Below are positions 52,390 to 63,197 of a stretch of 64,000 nucleotides of DNA, piece after piece. Origin of the DNA: CAVTJL01 sp963735065 (GTDB taxonomy: Bacteria; Pseudomonadota; Alphaproteobacteria; Geminicoccales; Geminicoccaceae); the NCBI GenBank assembly GCA_963735065.1, contig CAVTJL010000006.1:186001-250000 (forward strand), given 5' to 3'. The translations under genes and the position numbers were made by a program. Within the stretch, counting starts at the first letter, position 1. Every line of letters begins with the position of its first letter. The notes beneath the pieces are model-generated. The model had not been told where the DNA came from. It saw only the letters and a program-made list of their open reading frames with translations, and searched no databases.

Positions 52390-53935
52390 TCACTCCCACT
52401 CGATCGTGCCGGGCGGCTTGCTCGTGTAGTCGTAGACGACGCGGTTGATGCCCTTGACCTCGTTGACGATGCGGCTTGCCACGCGGCCGAGGAAGGCGGG
52501 CTCGAACGTGATAGAAGTCGGCGGTCATGCCGTCGACCGAGGTCACGGCGCGAAGGGCGCAGACGGCCTCGTAGGTGCGCATGTCGCCCATGACACCCAC
52601 CGTGTTCACGGGCAGCAGGACCGCGAAGGCCTGCCAGATCTCGTCGTAGAGGCCGGCGGCGCGGATCTCCTCGAGATAGATGCGGTCGGCCTGCTGCAGC
52701 ACCTGGACCCGCTCGAGGGTGATCTCGCCCAGGATGCGCACGGCGAGCCCGGGGCCGGGGAAGGGGTGTCGGCCGACGAACACCGGAGGCAGGCCCAGCT
52801 CGCGGCCGAGCTCACGTACCTCGTCCTTGAAGAGCTCGCGCAGCGGCTCGACGAGCTTCAGGCGCATCCGCTCGGGCAGGCCGCCCACATTGTGGTGCGA
52901 CTTGATGGTGACGCTGGGCCCCTTGGCCGAGACGCTCTCGATCACGTCAGGATAAAGCGTGCCCTGGGCGAGGAAGCCCACGCCCTCGAGCTTGCCGGCC
53001 TCGGCATCGAAGACGTCGATGAAGGTGGCGCCGATGATCTTTCGTTTCCGCTCCGGGTCGGTGACGCCCTCGAGCTTGTCCAGGAAGAGCGGGCCGGCGT
53101 CGACGTGCACGAGCGGGATGTTGAAGTGGCCGCGGAACAGCCGGACGATCTCCTCGGCCTCGCTCGCCCGCAGCAGGCCCGTGTCGACGAAGACGCAGGT
53201 GAGCTGGTCGCCGATCGCCTCGTGCAGAAGGAGCGCGGTCACCGCGGAATCGACGCCGCCCGAGAGGCCGCAGATCACCCCAGCCTCGCCCACCAGAGCC
53301 CGGATGCGCTGAACCGCCTCGGCCCGGTAGGCCTCCATCGACCAGTCGCCGGAGAGCCTGGCGATGCGGAAGCAGAAGTTCTGCAGCACCTTCTCGCCGA
53401 TGGTCGTGTGCATCACCTCGGGATGGAACTGCACGCCATAGAGGTGCCGGCTCTCGTCGGCGATCGCGGCGAAGGGCGAGGCGGCGCTCTGGGCGATCGT
53501 CGCGAAGCCCGGAGGCAGCCGGGTCACCTTGTCGCCGTGGCTCATCCAGACCGCGGCCTGCTCGCCCACCCGCAAGGCGCCGTCGAACAGCGGCGATTCG
53601 TGCAGGAGCTCGACCGTGGCCCGGCCGAACTCGCGGGTCGTTCCCGGCACGACCTCGCCGCCCAGCTGGGCGCACATCGTCTGCTCGCCATAGCAGATGC
53701 CCAAGATGGGCACGCCCAGCCCGAAGGTGGCGTCCGGTGCCCGGGGGCTCGCCGCCTCGTGCGTCGAGGCGGGGCCGCCCGAGAGGATCACCGCCGCCGC
53801 ACCGAAGTCGCGGACGAACGCGTCTCCGACCGTGCAGGGATGGATCTCGCAGTAGACGCGCAGCTCGCGCAGCCGGCGGGCGATCAGCTGCGTATATTGC
53901 GAGCCGAAGTCGAGGATGAGGACGCGCTCGGTCAT
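52390..53935 (-). CDS. guaA: GMP synthase (glutamine-hydrolysing), frameshifted near C terminus
   Basis: GuaA converts XMP to GMP. From ATG 53935: glutamine amidotransferase with [15 protein letters not shown] (nucleophile Cys) and VQFHPEV, then the ATP pyrophosphatase P-loop [15 protein letters not shown], and the dimerisation domain to [12 protein letters not shown]. From there the frame is wrong, but the correct ending continues one base away: [27 protein letters not shown], and GTIEWE, stopping at 52390. One extra base at about 52507 explains it; without it the protein is 514 residues, normal for GuaA. The uncorrected frame runs to 52292 with a meaningless tail. As the enzyme is usually essential in minimal growth, sequencing error is likely. 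Confidence 0.9.
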
Positions 53936-54028
53936 GGCGGGCCGGATGGTTGGGGGGCTGGCCGCTTCTAGGCCGATCGCCCTCGCCGGCAAAGCCCCCG
54001 CCGGCCGACGAGGGTGGCTGCAAAACTG

Positions 54029-54056
54029 TTGGCTCGAAGGGCGGCCATGCTATATC
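54029..54056 (+). promoter_or_regulatory. Promoter for tRNA-Leu
   Basis: A TTGGCT -35 box (54029-54034), 16-base spacer and TATATC -10 box (54051-54056), about 42 bases upstream of the tRNA-Leu 5' end. It is one of the few sequences in the window that fits the housekeeping sigma consensus and stands out in the GC-rich surroundings. Confidence 0.55.
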
Positions 54057-54097
54057 CAGGCCCCGTTTGCGCGCCGGGGCTCGTCTCCTGCGCGCCT

Positions 54098-54182
54098 GCG
54101 GGCGTGGTGGAACTGGTAGACACGCAGGATTTAGGTTCCTGTGGCGCGAGCCGTGCGAGTTCGAGTCTCGCCGCCCGCACCA
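54098..54182 (+). tRNA. tRNA-Leu (anticodon UAG)
   Basis: 85 bases including an encoded CCA. The acceptor stem GCGGGCG pairs with CGCCCGC, the anticodon stem CAGGA/TCCTG encloses the loop TTTAGGT with anticodon TAG (54132-54134), reading CUN codons, and the T arm contains TTCGAGT. The long variable arm expected of a class II leucine tRNA is present. It lies upstream of tig, a placement known from other alphaproteobacteria. Confidence 0.95.
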
Positions 54183-54257
54183 GTGCAAACGAATGTGCGC
54201 GCACTGATGGCTGCGGCAGGGGCCGTGGCCCGGGGCTCGTGAGCGGGATGGGAGAGG

Positions 54258-55619
54258 ATGCAGGTCACGGAAGTCTCGGCCGAAGGCCTTGCGCGTGAGT
54301 TCAAGGTCGTCTTCGCGGCCGGCGAGATCGAGGAGCGGGTCAAGAGCCGCCTGACGCGGCTCGGCCAGACGGTGCGCGTGCCAGGCTTCCGGCCGGGCAA
54401 GGCCCCGCTGTCCCTGCTCCGCAAGCAGTATGGCCGCTCCATCATGGGCGAGGTGCTCGAGGAGGCGGTGGACGAGGGCTCGCGCGAGGCGATCTCGACC
54501 AACAATCTCCGACCGGCGCTGCAGCCCAAGATCGAGGTCACGGCGTTCGACGAGGGCAAGGATCTCGAGTTCGACCTCAAGCTCGAGGTGCTGCCCGAGA
54601 TTCCCGAGGTCGACCCGGCGAGCCTCGAGCTCGAGCGCCAGGTGGCCGAGGTCGCCGACGACAAGGTCGAGGAGACCGTCAAGCGGCTGGCCGAGGCGCG
54701 GCGACGCTTCGAGACGCCGGCCGAGCCGCGACCGAGCCAGGAGGGCGACGAGGTCACCGTGAGCTTCAAGGGCACGATCGACGGCGAGCCCTTCGAGGGC
54801 GGCACCGGCGACGATCTGCCCGTGGTCCTGGGCTCCGGCATGATGGTGCCGGGCTTCGAGAGCCAGCTCGAAGGGGTGAGCGAGGGCGACAGCCGCGAGG
54901 TGACGGTCACCTTCCCCGACACCTTTCCGCGTGAGGAGCTGCGCGGGAAGACGGCGACCTTCGCCACCGAGGTCAAGGCGGTGAAGGCGCCGCTGCCGGT
55001 CGAGATCGACGACGAGCTGGCCAAGCAGGTCGGCCTCGACGATCTGGCGGCGCTGAGGAAGGCGATGCGCGAGCGGCTCGAGGAGGAGTACCGGAGCGCA
55101 GGGCGCACCAAGCTGAAGCGTCAGCTGCTCGACAGCCTGGCGGAGGGCTACCCCTTCCCGGTGCCCCAGGGCATGGTCGACCTCGAGTTCGAGGGAATCT
55201 GGCGCCAGCTCACCCAGGAGATGGAGCGCACCGGCCAGACCTTCGAGTCCGAGGGCGAGACCGAGGAGCAGGCGAGGGCGGAGTATCGGCGGATCGCCGA
55301 GCGCCGCGTCCGTCTGGGCCTCATCCTTTCCGACATCGGCAACCGGAACGACATCAAGGTCGAGCCGCAGGAGCTGCAGCAGGCGATGCTGCGCGAGGCC
55401 CGCCGGTTTCCCGGGCAGGAGCGGCAGGTGCTCGAGTTCTTCCGCAACAATCAGGGCGCGCTCGAGCAGCTCCGTGCGCCGATCTTCGAGGACAAGGTCT
55501 GCGAGTACATCTTCCAGCTCGCCAAGGTGACCGAGCAGCCCGTCACCCCGGAGGCCCTGCTGGCCGAGCCGGAGGAGGACGAGGCCGAGAACGAGGCCTC
55601 GGAGAGCGCGGGCGCCTGA
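54258..55619 (+). CDS. tig: Trigger factor
   Basis: 453 residues. The ribosome-binding N-terminal domain contains the loop GFRPGKAPLSLLRKQYG (about residues 40-56). The PPIase (FKBP-like) domain follows at about 150-245 (GDEVTVSFKGTIDGEPFEGG), then a long helical C-terminal domain (ERRVRLGLILSDIGNRNDI) and an acidic tail EDEAENEASE. It binds nascent chains at the ribosome exit as the first chaperone. It heads the block tig, clpP, clpX, lon, all on the plus strand. Confidence 0.96.
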   Translation: MQVTEVSAEGLAREFKVVFAAGEIEERVKSRLTRLGQTVRVPGFRPGKAPLSLLRKQYGRSIMGEVLEEAVDEGSREAISTNNLRPALQPKIEVTAFDEGKDLEFDLKLEVLPEIPEVDPASLELERQVAEVADDKVEETVKRLAEARRRFETPAEPRPSQEGDEVTVSFKGTIDGEPFEGGTGDDLPVVLGSGMMVPGFESQLEGVSEGDSREVTVTFPDTFPREELRGKTATFATEVKAVKAPLPVEIDDELAKQVGLDDLAALRKAMRERLEEEYRSAGRTKLKRQLLDSLAEGYPFPVPQGMVDLEFEGIWRQLTQEMERTGQTFESEGETEEQARAEYRRIAERRVRLGLILSDIGNRNDIKVEPQELQQAMLREARRFPGQERQVLEFFRNNQGALEQLRAPIFEDKVCEYIFQLAKVTEQPVTPEALLAEPEEDEAENEASESAGA

Positions 55620-55663
55620 TCAGCACACTCGAGAGCCAGCACACTTAAGAGAAGGTTCAGCCG

Positions 55664-56278
<615 letters not shown>

Positions 56279-56390
56279 TCCGAGCGCGACGGGCCGGGTA
56301 TCGCCCCGAGTGGGACGAGGAGTCGCATCGGACAGGCCGCTCATTCTCTCTCCCGACAGCGGTCGGGTGGGCGTGCCTTTAAAGCCTCGG

Positions 56391-56424
56391 CAGCCGACAC
56401 CAGATGGGCGTCCGGTGTCGGCTG
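56391..56424 (+). terminator. Hairpin between clpP and clpX
   Basis: A perfect 11-bp stem (56391-56401 with 56414-56424) and a 12-base loop, about 110 bases after clpP. No T-run follows. It may end or slow the tig-clpP transcript; a promoter candidate for clpX lies 40 bases downstream. Confidence 0.5.
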
Positions 56425-56464
56425 GCGGCCGCGGTCTGCTGCCTGCCGCGGCGAGAATGCCGGG

Positions 56465-56493
56465 TTGTATCGATTCCGGCCCCTCGCTACCAT
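56465..56493 (+). promoter_or_regulatory. Candidate clpX promoter
   Basis: TTGTAT (56465-56470), a 17-base spacer and TACCAT (56488-56493), 35 bases upstream of the clpX ATG. The spacing is ideal, the -10 match partial. It would give clpX its own transcription separate from clpP. Confidence 0.4.
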
Positions 56494-56528
56494 GATCGTG
56501 CCTGACCGCGCCGGGAAAGCGTTGATCC

Positions 56529-57791
<1,263 letters not shown>

Positions 57792-57940
57792 TCGGACGGC
57801 CGGCCCCGTTGGGCGCTGGCCGTGCTCCCGAATGTCGCGGCCCGCGTGCCTGGGTTGAAAGGCCGTCCGGCTGCCGCCACCTTCATAGTCGGTTTCCGTT
57901 GGGTGGCCGTATTCCGGTCGCCCAGCCGCAGTGAGGTAGC

Positions 57941-60343
57941 ATGACCGATCCCGCGCAGATCAGCATCTTCCCCGTCCTGCCGCTCAGGGACATCGTCGTC
58001 TTCCCGCACATGATCGTGCCGCTGTTCGTCGGTCGCGAGAAGTCGATTCAGGCCCTCGAGGAGGTGATGAAGGACGACAAGCAGATTCTGCTGGTCGCCC
58101 AGAAGAGCGCGAGCCAGGACGATCCCGGCCGCGACGACATCTACCGCGTCGGCACCGTGTCGAGCGTGCTGCAGCTCCTGAAGCTGCCCGACGGCACCGT
58201 CAAGGTGCTCGTCGAGGGCGCCACCCGCGCCCGCATCCAGACCTTCGTCGACAATCCCCGTTTCTTCCAGGTCCAGGCCGAGGTGCTCTCGGAGGCCGGC
58301 TCGGACCCGCGCGAGATCGAGGCGCTGTCCCGCGCCGTGGTGCAGCAGTTCGAGCAGTATGTGAAGCTCAACAAGAAGGTCCCGCCGGAGGTCCTGGTCT
58401 CGCTGGGCCAGATCGAGGAGCCGGGCAAGCTCGCCGACACCATCGCAGCGCACCTGGCGCTCAAGATCGCCGACAAGCAGGAGCTCTTGGAGATCGGCTC
58501 GCTGGGCGAGCGGCTGGAGCGGCTCTACGGCTTCATGGAGGGCGAGATCTCGGTCCTCCAGGTCGAGAAGCGCATCCGCTCGCGCGTCAAGCGCCAGATG
58601 GAGAAGACCCAGCGCGAGTACTACCTCAACGAGCAGATGAAGGCGATCCAGAAGGAGCTGGGCGAGCTCGAGGAGGGCAAGGACGAGCTGGGCGAGCTCG
58701 AGGAGCGCATCAAGAAGACCAAGCTCTCCAAGGAGGCGCGCGACAAGGCCCAGGGCGAGCTGAAGAAGCTCCGCTCGATGAGCCCGATGTCGGCCGAGGC
58801 GACGGTCGTCAGAAACTACCTCGACTGGCTGCTCTCGCTGCCCTGGAAGAAGCGTACCAAGGTCAGCCGCGACATCAAGCACGCCCAGGAGGTCCTGGAC
58901 GCCGATCACTACGGCCTCGAGAAGGTCAAGGATCGGATCGTCGAGTACCTGGCCGTGCAGCAGCGCGTCGACAAGATGAAGGGCCCGATCCTCTGCCTCG
59001 TCGGGCCGCCCGGCGTGGGCAAGACCTCGCTCGGCAAGTCGCTGGCCAAGGCCACCGGCCGCAACTTCATCCGCTTCTCGCTGGGCGGTGTGCGGGACGA
59101 GGCCGAGATCCGCGGGCACCGGCGGACCTATATCGGGTCGATGCCGGGCAAGATCGTGCAGCAGATGAAGAAGGCGAAGAGCAGCAACCCGCTCTTCATG
59201 CTGGACGAGATCGACAAGATGGGGGCCGATTTCCGCGGCGACCCGTCCTCGGCCCTGCTCGAGGTGCTCGATCCCGAGCAGAACGCCAACTTCAACGACC
59301 ACTATCTCGAGGTGGACTACGACCTCTCGGACGTGATGTTCGTCTGCACGGCGAACACGCTGCGGATGCCGCAGCCGCTCCTCGACCGCATGGAGATCAT
59401 CCGTCTCGCGGGCTACACCGAGGACGAGAAGGTCGAGATCGCGAAGCGCCACCTGATCCCGAAGCAGCGCTCGCAGCACGGGCTCAGCGAGGAGGAGTGG
59501 ACGATCAACGAGGAGGGGCTCCTCGACCTCGTGCGCTACTTCACGCGCGAGGCGGGCGTGCGGAACCTCGAGCGCGAGATCGCCAACCTCGTCCGCAAGG
59601 CCGTCAAGGAGATCGTCGGCGGCGACAGGAAGCAGGTGAAGGTCACCCGACGCAACCTCGAGAAGTATGCGGGTGTCCGGAAGTTCCGCTTCGGCGAGGC
59701 CGAGCTCGAGGACTATGTGGGCGTCACCACGGGCCTCGCCTGGACCGAGGTCGGCGGCGAGCTCCTGCAGATCGAGGCGATCAACGTGCCCGGCAAGGGC
59801 AAGATGACGATCACCGGCAAGCTCGGCGACGTCATGCAGGAGTCGGTGCAGGCGGCGCGCTCCTTCGTCCGTGCGCGGGCGAGCTCCCTGGGCGTGCGCC
59901 CCGAGACCTTCGACAAGGTCGACATCCACATCCACGTGCCCGAGGGGGCGACCCCGAAGGACGGCCCCTCGGCCGGCGTGGCGATGGTGACCTCGATCGT
60001 CTCGGTGCTGACCCGCATCCCCGTCAAGGCCTCGGTCGCGATGACGGGCGAGATCACGCTGCGCGGCCGCGTCCTGCCGATCGGCGGCCTGAAGGAGAAG
60101 CTGCTGGCGGCCCTGCGCGGCGGCCTCAAGACGGTCCTGATCCCCAAGGACAACGAGAAGGACCTGGCCGAGATCCCGGACAATGTGAAGAAGGGTCTGG
60201 AGATCGTGCCGGTGGCGACCCTGGACGAGGTGCTCCAGCGTGCGCTCCAGCGCCTGCCCGAGCCGCTCCCGCCCGATCCCGAGCCGGCGGCCCTCCCGCC
60301 CAAGCCCGCGGAGATCGACCGCCCGGCCAGCCTGCCGAACTGA
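57941..60343 (+). CDS. lon: Lon protease
   Basis: 800 residues, full length. The N-terminal LAN domain starts [20 protein letters not shown]; coiled coil around [20 protein letters not shown]+ Walker [17 protein letters not shown] and Walker [13 protein letters not shown]. The protease domain has the catalytic serine in [12 protein letters not shown] and the lysine in [14 protein letters not shown]. It degrades misfolded and regulatory proteins. A strong bidirectional terminator ends the block. Confidence 0.97.
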   Translation: MTDPAQISIFPVLPLRDIVVFPHMIVPLFVGREKSIQALEEVMKDDKQILLVAQKSASQDDPGRDDIYRVGTVSSVLQLLKLPDGTVKVLVEGATRARIQTFVDNPRFFQVQAEVLSEAGSDPREIEALSRAVVQQFEQYVKLNKKVPPEVLVSLGQIEEPGKLADTIAAHLALKIADKQELLEIGSLGERLERLYGFMEGEISVLQVEKRIRSRVKRQMEKTQREYYLNEQMKAIQKELGELEEGKDELGELEERIKKTKLSKEARDKAQGELKKLRSMSPMSAEATVVRNYLDWLLSLPWKKRTKVSRDIKHAQEVLDADHYGLEKVKDRIVEYLAVQQRVDKMKGPILCLVGPPGVGKTSLGKSLAKATGRNFIRFSLGGVRDEAEIRGHRRTYIGSMPGKIVQQMKKAKSSNPLFMLDEIDKMGADFRGDPSSALLEVLDPEQNANFNDHYLEVDYDLSDVMFVCTANTLRMPQPLLDRMEIIRLAGYTEDEKVEIAKRHLIPKQRSQHGLSEEEWTINEEGLLDLVRYFTREAGVRNLEREIANLVRKAVKEIVGGDRKQVKVTRRNLEKYAGVRKFRFGEAELEDYVGVTTGLAWTEVGGELLQIEAINVPGKGKMTITGKLGDVMQESVQAARSFVRARASSLGVRPETFDKVDIHIHVPEGATPKDGPSAGVAMVTSIVSVLTRIPVKASVAMTGEITLRGRVLPIGGLKEKLLAALRGGLKTVLIPKDNEKDLAEIPDNVKKGLEIVPVATLDEVLQRALQRLPEPLPPDPEPAALPPKPAEIDRPASLPN

Positions 60344-60371
60344 TCTTCTTGCCGTAGGCGCCGAGACCGAC

Positions 60372-60405
60372 AAAAGCCCGCCGGAGCGATCCGGCGGGCT
60401 TTTTT
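60372..60405. terminator. Bidirectional intrinsic terminator between lon and flippase gene
   Basis: A perfect 10-bp GC stem (60376-60385 with 60390-60399), loop GCGA, flanked by AAAA on the left and TTTTTT on the right. It works as a Rho-independent terminator for lon on the plus strand and, from the A-run, for the flippase gene on the minus strand. Confidence 0.92.
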
Positions 60406-60406
60406 G

Positions 60407-61834
60407 TCACCCGCCTTTCGTCGGCCGGGCAAGGGCGCGCAGCGACGCAAGCGGTACGGCTCCCGTGGCCAGGATCAGCACGGCATAGAAGGCCGCGCCG
60501 ATGGCGCAGGCGAGGGGCCAGGGGAGGGAGCCGGCGCTCAGCAGCCAAAGGGCGCCGGCCGCGAGGGCGCCTGCGGCGAGGCATTTGGCGATGCCGCCCA
60601 AGGGCAGGGCCAGGTCGGCCCGCCGGACGATGGCGGCGCAGGCGACGGCCGAGCAGAGCTGGGCCAGGACCGCCGCAATGGCGGCACCATTGTAGGAGTA
60701 GCGGGGCACCAGCAGCAGGATCGCCGTCGTCGTCACGGCCAGCACGATGAGGTCGGCGACGGCCACGACACGCTGCCGATCGAGCGCTATGGCGGCCATG
60801 CGGAAGACGGTCCCGATGGCTGCGACGCCCATGCCGACGCCCAGGATGGCCACCGGGCGGGCGGCGTCCGCGAAGGCCGTGCCGGCGACCAGCCGAACGA
60901 CCTCGGGGGCGTAGAAGACCAGCATGACGGCGCCCCCGACACCGAGGGCGGCCATCGGCCCCAACGCCGCGCGCAGCCGCTCGCGCAGCTGCGCCCGTTC
61001 CGCCGCGGCCTTGGCGAGCGAGCCCATCAGCAGCCCGCCCAGAAGGGAAAGAAGGCCCAGGACCACCTCGAGCATGCGCGAGCCAAGGCCGTAGAGGCCC
61101 ACATCGCGCTCGGGCTGCGTCAACGAAAGGACGAGCGTGTCGATCCGCAACGTCAAAAGGATGAAGAGCTGCGATACGCCGATCGGGAGGCCGATCCTCA
61201 CGAGGGTCCGCCATTCGGTGAGGTCGAGGGCGAGGCGAAACGGCAGGAGCCGTCGAGCGAAGCCGTAGGCCATGGCGGCGTTGAGCACGAGCCCGAGGGC
61301 CATCGCCGCCGTCATCGCCAGGACCCCGCCGCCCAGCAGCGCTGCGAGGCCGGTGAGCGCCAGGGTGGCGAGCTGGCCGCAGGTCTCCGCCAGGGTGGCG
61401 CGCCCCTGCGCCAGCCGGCTGGCGAAGAGGCCGTTCAGCACGACCACCACATGGGCAGCGATGCGCCCGCAGACGGCGACGGCGACCGCGAGCACAACGC
61501 TCCATGCGTAGGGCAGGAGCGCTGCCACGCCGGTCGTGACGAGGGCGAGTGTCGCGGTCGCGACGAGGCTGAGCGTCAAGGCGTTGCCGACGACAGCAGC
61601 GGCGTCCCTGCCGGGCCGGGCAATCTCGCGCACCACCACGACGAAGAGGCCGAGACTGGCGGCCACCGTGCCGAATGCGGCGAAGGTGACGGCGACCCGG
61701 TACGCGCCGAACGCCTGCGGCCCGAGCGTCCGCGTCAGCAGGGCGATCAGCGCTATGCCGATGATGGCGTTGGCGGCCCTGCCGAGGACCGCGACGATCA
61801 TGCTTGCGGCAAGCAGGCGGGAGCCGGACGTCAT
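60407..61834 (-). CDS. Polysaccharide flippase, MATE-like (oligosaccharide flippase family)
   Basis: 475 residues, hydrophobic, with about 12-14 predicted membrane helices. The start LLAASMIVAVLGRAANAIIGIALIAL and RTLGPQAFGAYRVAVTF is typical of the Wzx-like/MurJ-like flippases of surface polysaccharide synthesis. It would move lipid-linked oligosaccharides across the inner membrane. No glycosyltransferase genes are in the window, so the actual polymer is unknown. Start ATG 61834. Confidence 0.82.
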   Translation of the reverse strand: MTSGSRLLAASMIVAVLGRAANAIIGIALIALLTRTLGPQAFGAYRVAVTFAAFGTVAASLGLFVVVVREIARPGRDAAAVVGNALTLSLVATATLALVTTGVAALLPYAWSVVLAVAVAVCGRIAAHVVVVLNGLFASRLAQGRATLAETCGQLATLALTGLAALLGGGVLAMTAAMALGLVLNAAMAYGFARRLLPFRLALDLTEWRTLVRIGLPIGVSQLFILLTLRIDTLVLSLTQPERDVGLYGLGSRMLEVVLGLLSLLGGLLMGSLAKAAAERAQLRERLRAALGPMAALGVGGAVMLVFYAPEVVRLVAGTAFADAARPVAILGVGMGVAAIGTVFRMAAIALDRQRVVAVADLIVLAVTTTAILLLVPRYSYNGAAIAAVLAQLCSAVACAAIVRRADLALPLGGIAKCLAAGALAAGALWLLSAGSLPWPLACAIGAAFYAVLILATGAVPLASLRALARPTKGG

Positions 61835-61940
61835 GGGCCCTTCGGATGCGGTGGCCGCGGCCGGGCCACAAGGGCCGAGCGGATTGTGCCCCTTCTCTGT
61901 CGGCGGCCCGGCCGTCGACGCCGATCGCCGTCGGCTCGGC

Positions 61941-62015
61941 TGGTGCGGGCGGAAGGGTTCGAACCTCCGACACCGGCGGTGTAAGCGCCGTGCTCTACCG
62001 CTGAGCTACGCCCGC
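61941..62015 (-). tRNA. tRNA-Val (anticodon UAC)
   Basis: 75 bases on the minus strand including the CCA. Acceptor stem GCGGGCG/CGCCCGC, D arm with GCTCAGCGGTAGAGC, anticodon stem CGGCG/CGCCG around loop CTTACAC with anticodon TAC, T loop TTCGAAC. It reads GUN codons. tRNA genes are common sites for integration, relevant to the odd region 700 bases away. Confidence 0.95.
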
Positions 62016-62190
62016 GACCGGCGCGGACCATAGGTCCTGGCTCGCGCTCGGGCAAGCGAGTGGGGACGTCGCGGCCTCGTGACGGATCGTGCGCGCGCTT
62101 GCTCTCGCGCGGCCGCCCGAAGCGGCGCATCTCAATGGGCGTCAGGAAGACCCGCGGTGTGGCGGCGTCTCTGTCAAGAAGGTTCGTGTC

Positions 62191-62676
62191 ATGAGACTGA
62201 TCCTGCGCTTCACCGGCTTGCCCCGGACGGACGATTTGTGGAAGCTTTTCTTGGGCGGCCTCGCCGGCCTCATGGTCTGGGAGATCTTTGCGCGCATTCT
62301 CACGCCGATCTTCCTGGGCGGGCCGCTCGAGCCCGCGGCTTTGATCATCAGCCTGCTCCAGAATCTCTTCGGCGTGACGATCGCGCGCCTGCCGGCCGAG
62401 GCGATCCACTACACCACCGGCATCGTCCTCTATCCCATCGGCTACTGGATCCTCAGCCGCTACATCCTGACCCTCGGCACCACCGGCGACGGCATCCTCT
62501 GGGGCTTCGTCACCTGGATCCTGGCGTTGGGCGTGTTCGCCTCTCTCGCCGGCCTGCCCTTCATGCTGGGCTTCATCCCGCTCACCTGGTTCTCGCTCGT
62601 CGGGCACGTGCTCTACGCGTTCACCGCGGTCACGGTAGCCTCGCGACTGGGCGCCCGCGAGCCGGCCCTCGCCTGA
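62191..62676 (+). CDS. Unrecognised small inner-membrane protein
   Basis: 161 residues from ATG 62191, preceded by AAGAAGG; a longer open frame upstream lacks a good site. About four hydrophobic segments: LFLGGLAGLMVWEIFARIL, AALIISLLQNLFGVTI, GFVTWILALGVFASLAGL and FSLVGHVLYAFTAVTVA. The family was not recognised. A strong hairpin follows at 62691. It is isolated between a tRNA gene and a gene-poor stretch. Confidence 0.65.
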   Translation: MRLILRFTGLPRTDDLWKLFLGGLAGLMVWEIFARILTPIFLGGPLEPAALIISLLQNLFGVTIARLPAEAIHYTTGIVLYPIGYWILSRYILTLGTTGDGILWGFVTWILALGVFASLAGLPFMLGFIPLTWFSLVGHVLYAFTAVTVASRLGAREPALA

Positions 62677-62690
62677 GGCCGATACCGCCT

Positions 62691-62717
62691 GGGCCCGGTC
62701 ATGGCCGGACCGGGCCC
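62691..62717 (+). terminator. Hairpin after small membrane protein gene
   Basis: A perfect 9-bp stem (62691-62699 with 62709-62717, GGGCCCGGT/ACCGGGCCC) with 9-base loop, 15 bases after the stop at 62676. No T-run, so efficiency is uncertain. Confidence 0.45.
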
Positions 62718-63197
62718 TGACCAACGCGCCGCCTATGGCAGCCAGCGACGGGGAAGGGGGGATGCCGACAACTCTTTGTCTCAACGGTAGAGTGGACATC
62801 CTGTTGCCCCGATCGCCTGTTGATATGAGAGATCGCATCGGGATCAGAACAGCCCAGTAGTCCATAGAGTTACCGCCTATAGCTCAGGAGAGCGGCGAAG
62901 TTGAGCGTTCGTCGCTCATTGTATGGCGGCTGACAGATTTGGGTGAAGCTGGTAAGGTGGCACGCTGTTCGCAAGATCACCGCGCCGCAGATGTCGATGC
63001 TGGCCACGATCGGCGATGTCCCGGCCGATCCTCGACATTCCGGGCCGGTCGAGCCCGTGGGCTCGGGCAGGGCTTTCTCCTTGTGCTCAAGAACTCATAG
63101 CCAGCCGATAGAGCCGTCGCGACCGCTCGCATATTGGCGCGGTGACGCGCCGAGCTTGACTATAGCCGCGAAAGGCTGAAAATCGACAAAGGCGGCT
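62718..63197. other. Gene-poor, lower-GC region
   Basis: No credible gene, RNA or complete repeat is seen across about 480 bases. A 78-codon frame at 62943-63179 gives no recognised product. The base mix is less GC-rich than the rest of the window and shows many stop codons in all frames, as in decayed DNA or a junction between chromosome and transferred segment. Confidence 0.5.

Noticed and set aside
57792..57940. Heat-shock (sigma-32) promoter before lon
   Set aside because: TTGAAA and CTTCAT elements are about 20 bases apart, too far for the consensus spacing.
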